DNA of 64,000 nt, from positions 25,694 to 89,693 of the forward strand of contig NZ_QAYC01000016.1 in assembly GCF_003053725.1 (NCBI RefSeq). Direction: 5' to 3'. The position numbers and the translations under genes were made by a program. This stretch comes from Rhodovulum kholense (GTDB lineage: Bacteria; Pseudomonadota; Alphaproteobacteria; Rhodobacterales; Rhodobacteraceae). Under the pieces are notes generated by a model. The model was not told where the DNA came from and made no database searches. It worked only from the letters and a program-made list of their open reading frames with translations. Positions within the stretch are counted from its first letter, which is position 1. Each line of letters begins with the position of its first letter. Positions 63,118 to 64,000 of the stretch are shown here, piece by piece.

Positions 63118-63725
63118 TGACCGGGGTTCAGCGGGTCAATATCGCGCTGGCGCGGCTGCCGACCTGGCCGGTCTATGTCGCGGGTATGCTGCCCGCCGCC
63201 TGGGCGGTCTGGCTGGGCGCGACCGGGGGGCTCGGGGTCGAGCCGATCAACGCGCTGGAAAACCGGCTGGGGCTTCTGGCGCTCCAATTCCTGATCGCGG
63301 GGCTGGCGGTCACCCCGCTGCGGCGTTGGACCGGGCTCAACCTGATCCGGTTCCGCCGGGCGCTGGGTCTCGTCGCGATGGGGCATCTGGTGCTGCATCT
63401 GACGGTCTGGCTCGTGCTCGACCTGCGCGACTGGGGCCTGATCTGGGCCGATATCGTCAAGCGGCCCTACATCACCGTCGGCATGCTGGCCTTCGCGCTG
63501 CTGCTGCCGCTGGCGGCGACCTCCTCGAACCGGGCGATCCGGTCGCTCGGGCCGCTGCGTTGGCGGAGACTGCATCGGCTGGTCTATCTCGCCGTTCCGC
63601 TGGGCGGGCTGCATTTCGTGATGCAGGCGAAGGGCTGGCAGATCGAGCCGCTGGTCTATCTGGCGACGACTCTGGGTCTTCTGGCGCTGCGAGTCGGGGT
63701 GACTCGGGCCAGAGTCGCGGCCTGA
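63117..63725 (+). CDS. msrQ: protein-methionine-sulfoxide reductase heme-binding subunit MsrQ
   Basis: MsrQ (YedZ) is the heme b membrane subunit that passes quinone electrons to MsrP. The 202-residue protein has about six membrane segments and conserved His in MGHLVLHLTVWLV and in RLHRLVYLAVPLGGLHFVMQ. Length and arrangement are typical. It starts with TGATG at the end of msrP. Confidence 0.95.
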   Translation: MTGVQRVNIALARLPTWPVYVAGMLPAAWAVWLGATGGLGVEPINALENRLGLLALQFLIAGLAVTPLRRWTGLNLIRFRRALGLVAMGHLVLHLTVWLVLDLRDWGLIWADIVKRPYITVGMLAFALLLPLAATSSNRAIRSLGPLRWRRLHRLVYLAVPLGGLHFVMQAKGWQIEPLVYLATTLGLLALRVGVTRARVAA

Positions 63726-63917
63726 CGCAGGGGCAACCGGAAACTTCTGTGGGCAAGTCTGGGGATAACTCGGCGGTCGAGTCGGGCGAGTCGGCCATGC
63801 CCTCTGGTGCCCCCGAACCCGCCCTCATCCATTTGTGTGTTCCTTGGGCGTAAACGCCAGATATTGCGTCAGATTCCGGGGTATCCAAAAAAATGTCATC
63901 GAACCTCAAAAAACTGC

Positions 63918-63946
63918 TTGCGGGTCTCGGCGTGGACCCGTAGATA
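63918..63946 (+). promoter_or_regulatory. strong rRNA-type promoter
   Basis: TTGCGG (63918-63923) and TAGATA (63941-63946) are separated by exactly 17 bases. AT-rich tracts upstream (about 63886-63916, with AAAAAAA and CAAAAAA) look like an UP element. From memory, promoters of this form (TTG…TAGATA with following GCCCCTC) head ribosomal RNA operons in Rhodobacter relatives. The rest of 63726-64000 shows no gene; the rRNA, if present, starts beyond the window. Confidence 0.6.
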
Positions 63947-64000
63947 GCCCCTCACCGGCGGCGCTGAGGCGCTGACGGGGCGGCGGCCGGGCCGGTTGGC

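Overview
The window is high-GC, densely packed DNA. Protein content and gene order (leuC/leuD/leuB with family-specific neighbours, rsfS-rlmH, gpmI-envC-ctpA-rppH, msrPQ, many Liv and TRAP transporters, a TTGCGG-N17-TAGATA promoter) suggest an alphaproteobacterium of the Rhodobacteraceae (Rhodobacter/Rhodovulum/Paracoccus-like). This placement is by inspection, not by a database search.

Layout. (1) 1-8.7 kb: housekeeping. leuC, leuD and leuB lie on the minus strand, separated by an HdeD-like membrane protein and a secreted EEP-fold protein; then plus-strand MscS, SOUL, RsfS and RlmH. (2) 8.9-13.9 kb: gpmI, an EnvC-like factor, ctpA, rppH and a YjhX-family gene. (3) 13.9-24.6 kb: a minus-strand operon with a secreted cyclase-family protein, a LivKHMGF ABC importer, ALDH, SDR and thioesterase, divergent from a zinc alcohol dehydrogenase and a LysR regulator. 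(4) 24.6-33.2 kb: minus-strand DapA-family enzyme, TRAP transporter, DUF3830 protein and acyl-CoA ligase, divergent from a tautomerase, acyl-CoA dehydrogenase, MaoC hydratase and GntR regulator. (5) 33.3-46.4 kb: hydantoinase with a second TRAP transporter, HpcH aldolase, LysR, then CoA-transferase, acyl-CoA dehydrogenase, two MaoC-like proteins, two tandem DapA-like enzymes and a small alpha/beta-barrel protein, divergent from an Asp/Glu-racemase-fold protein and a FAH-family protein. Regions 3-5 look like uptake-plus-degradation modules for organic acids, amides or N-carbamoyl compounds; the substrates cannot be read from sequence.

(6) 46.4-51.95 kb: an amidase gene broken apart, its middle replaced by about 5 kb of decayed insertion sequences (IS5, IS1182 and IS3 families, plus another IS end) with passenger genes (ASCH-domain protein, S41-like fragment, secreted protein fragment). 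The IS5-type transposase remnant carries two 36-nt insertions with the same conserved core but different outer-stem sequences that covary to keep pairing. This is the most unusual signal in the window. (7) 52-64 kb: MerR regulator and ZntA-like metal ATPase, SPFH/NfeD pair, Nudix hydrolase, pyrF, clpB, DUF302 protein, FMN glutamate-synthase-like protein, msrPQ, and at the right edge a strong rRNA-type promoter pointing out of the window.
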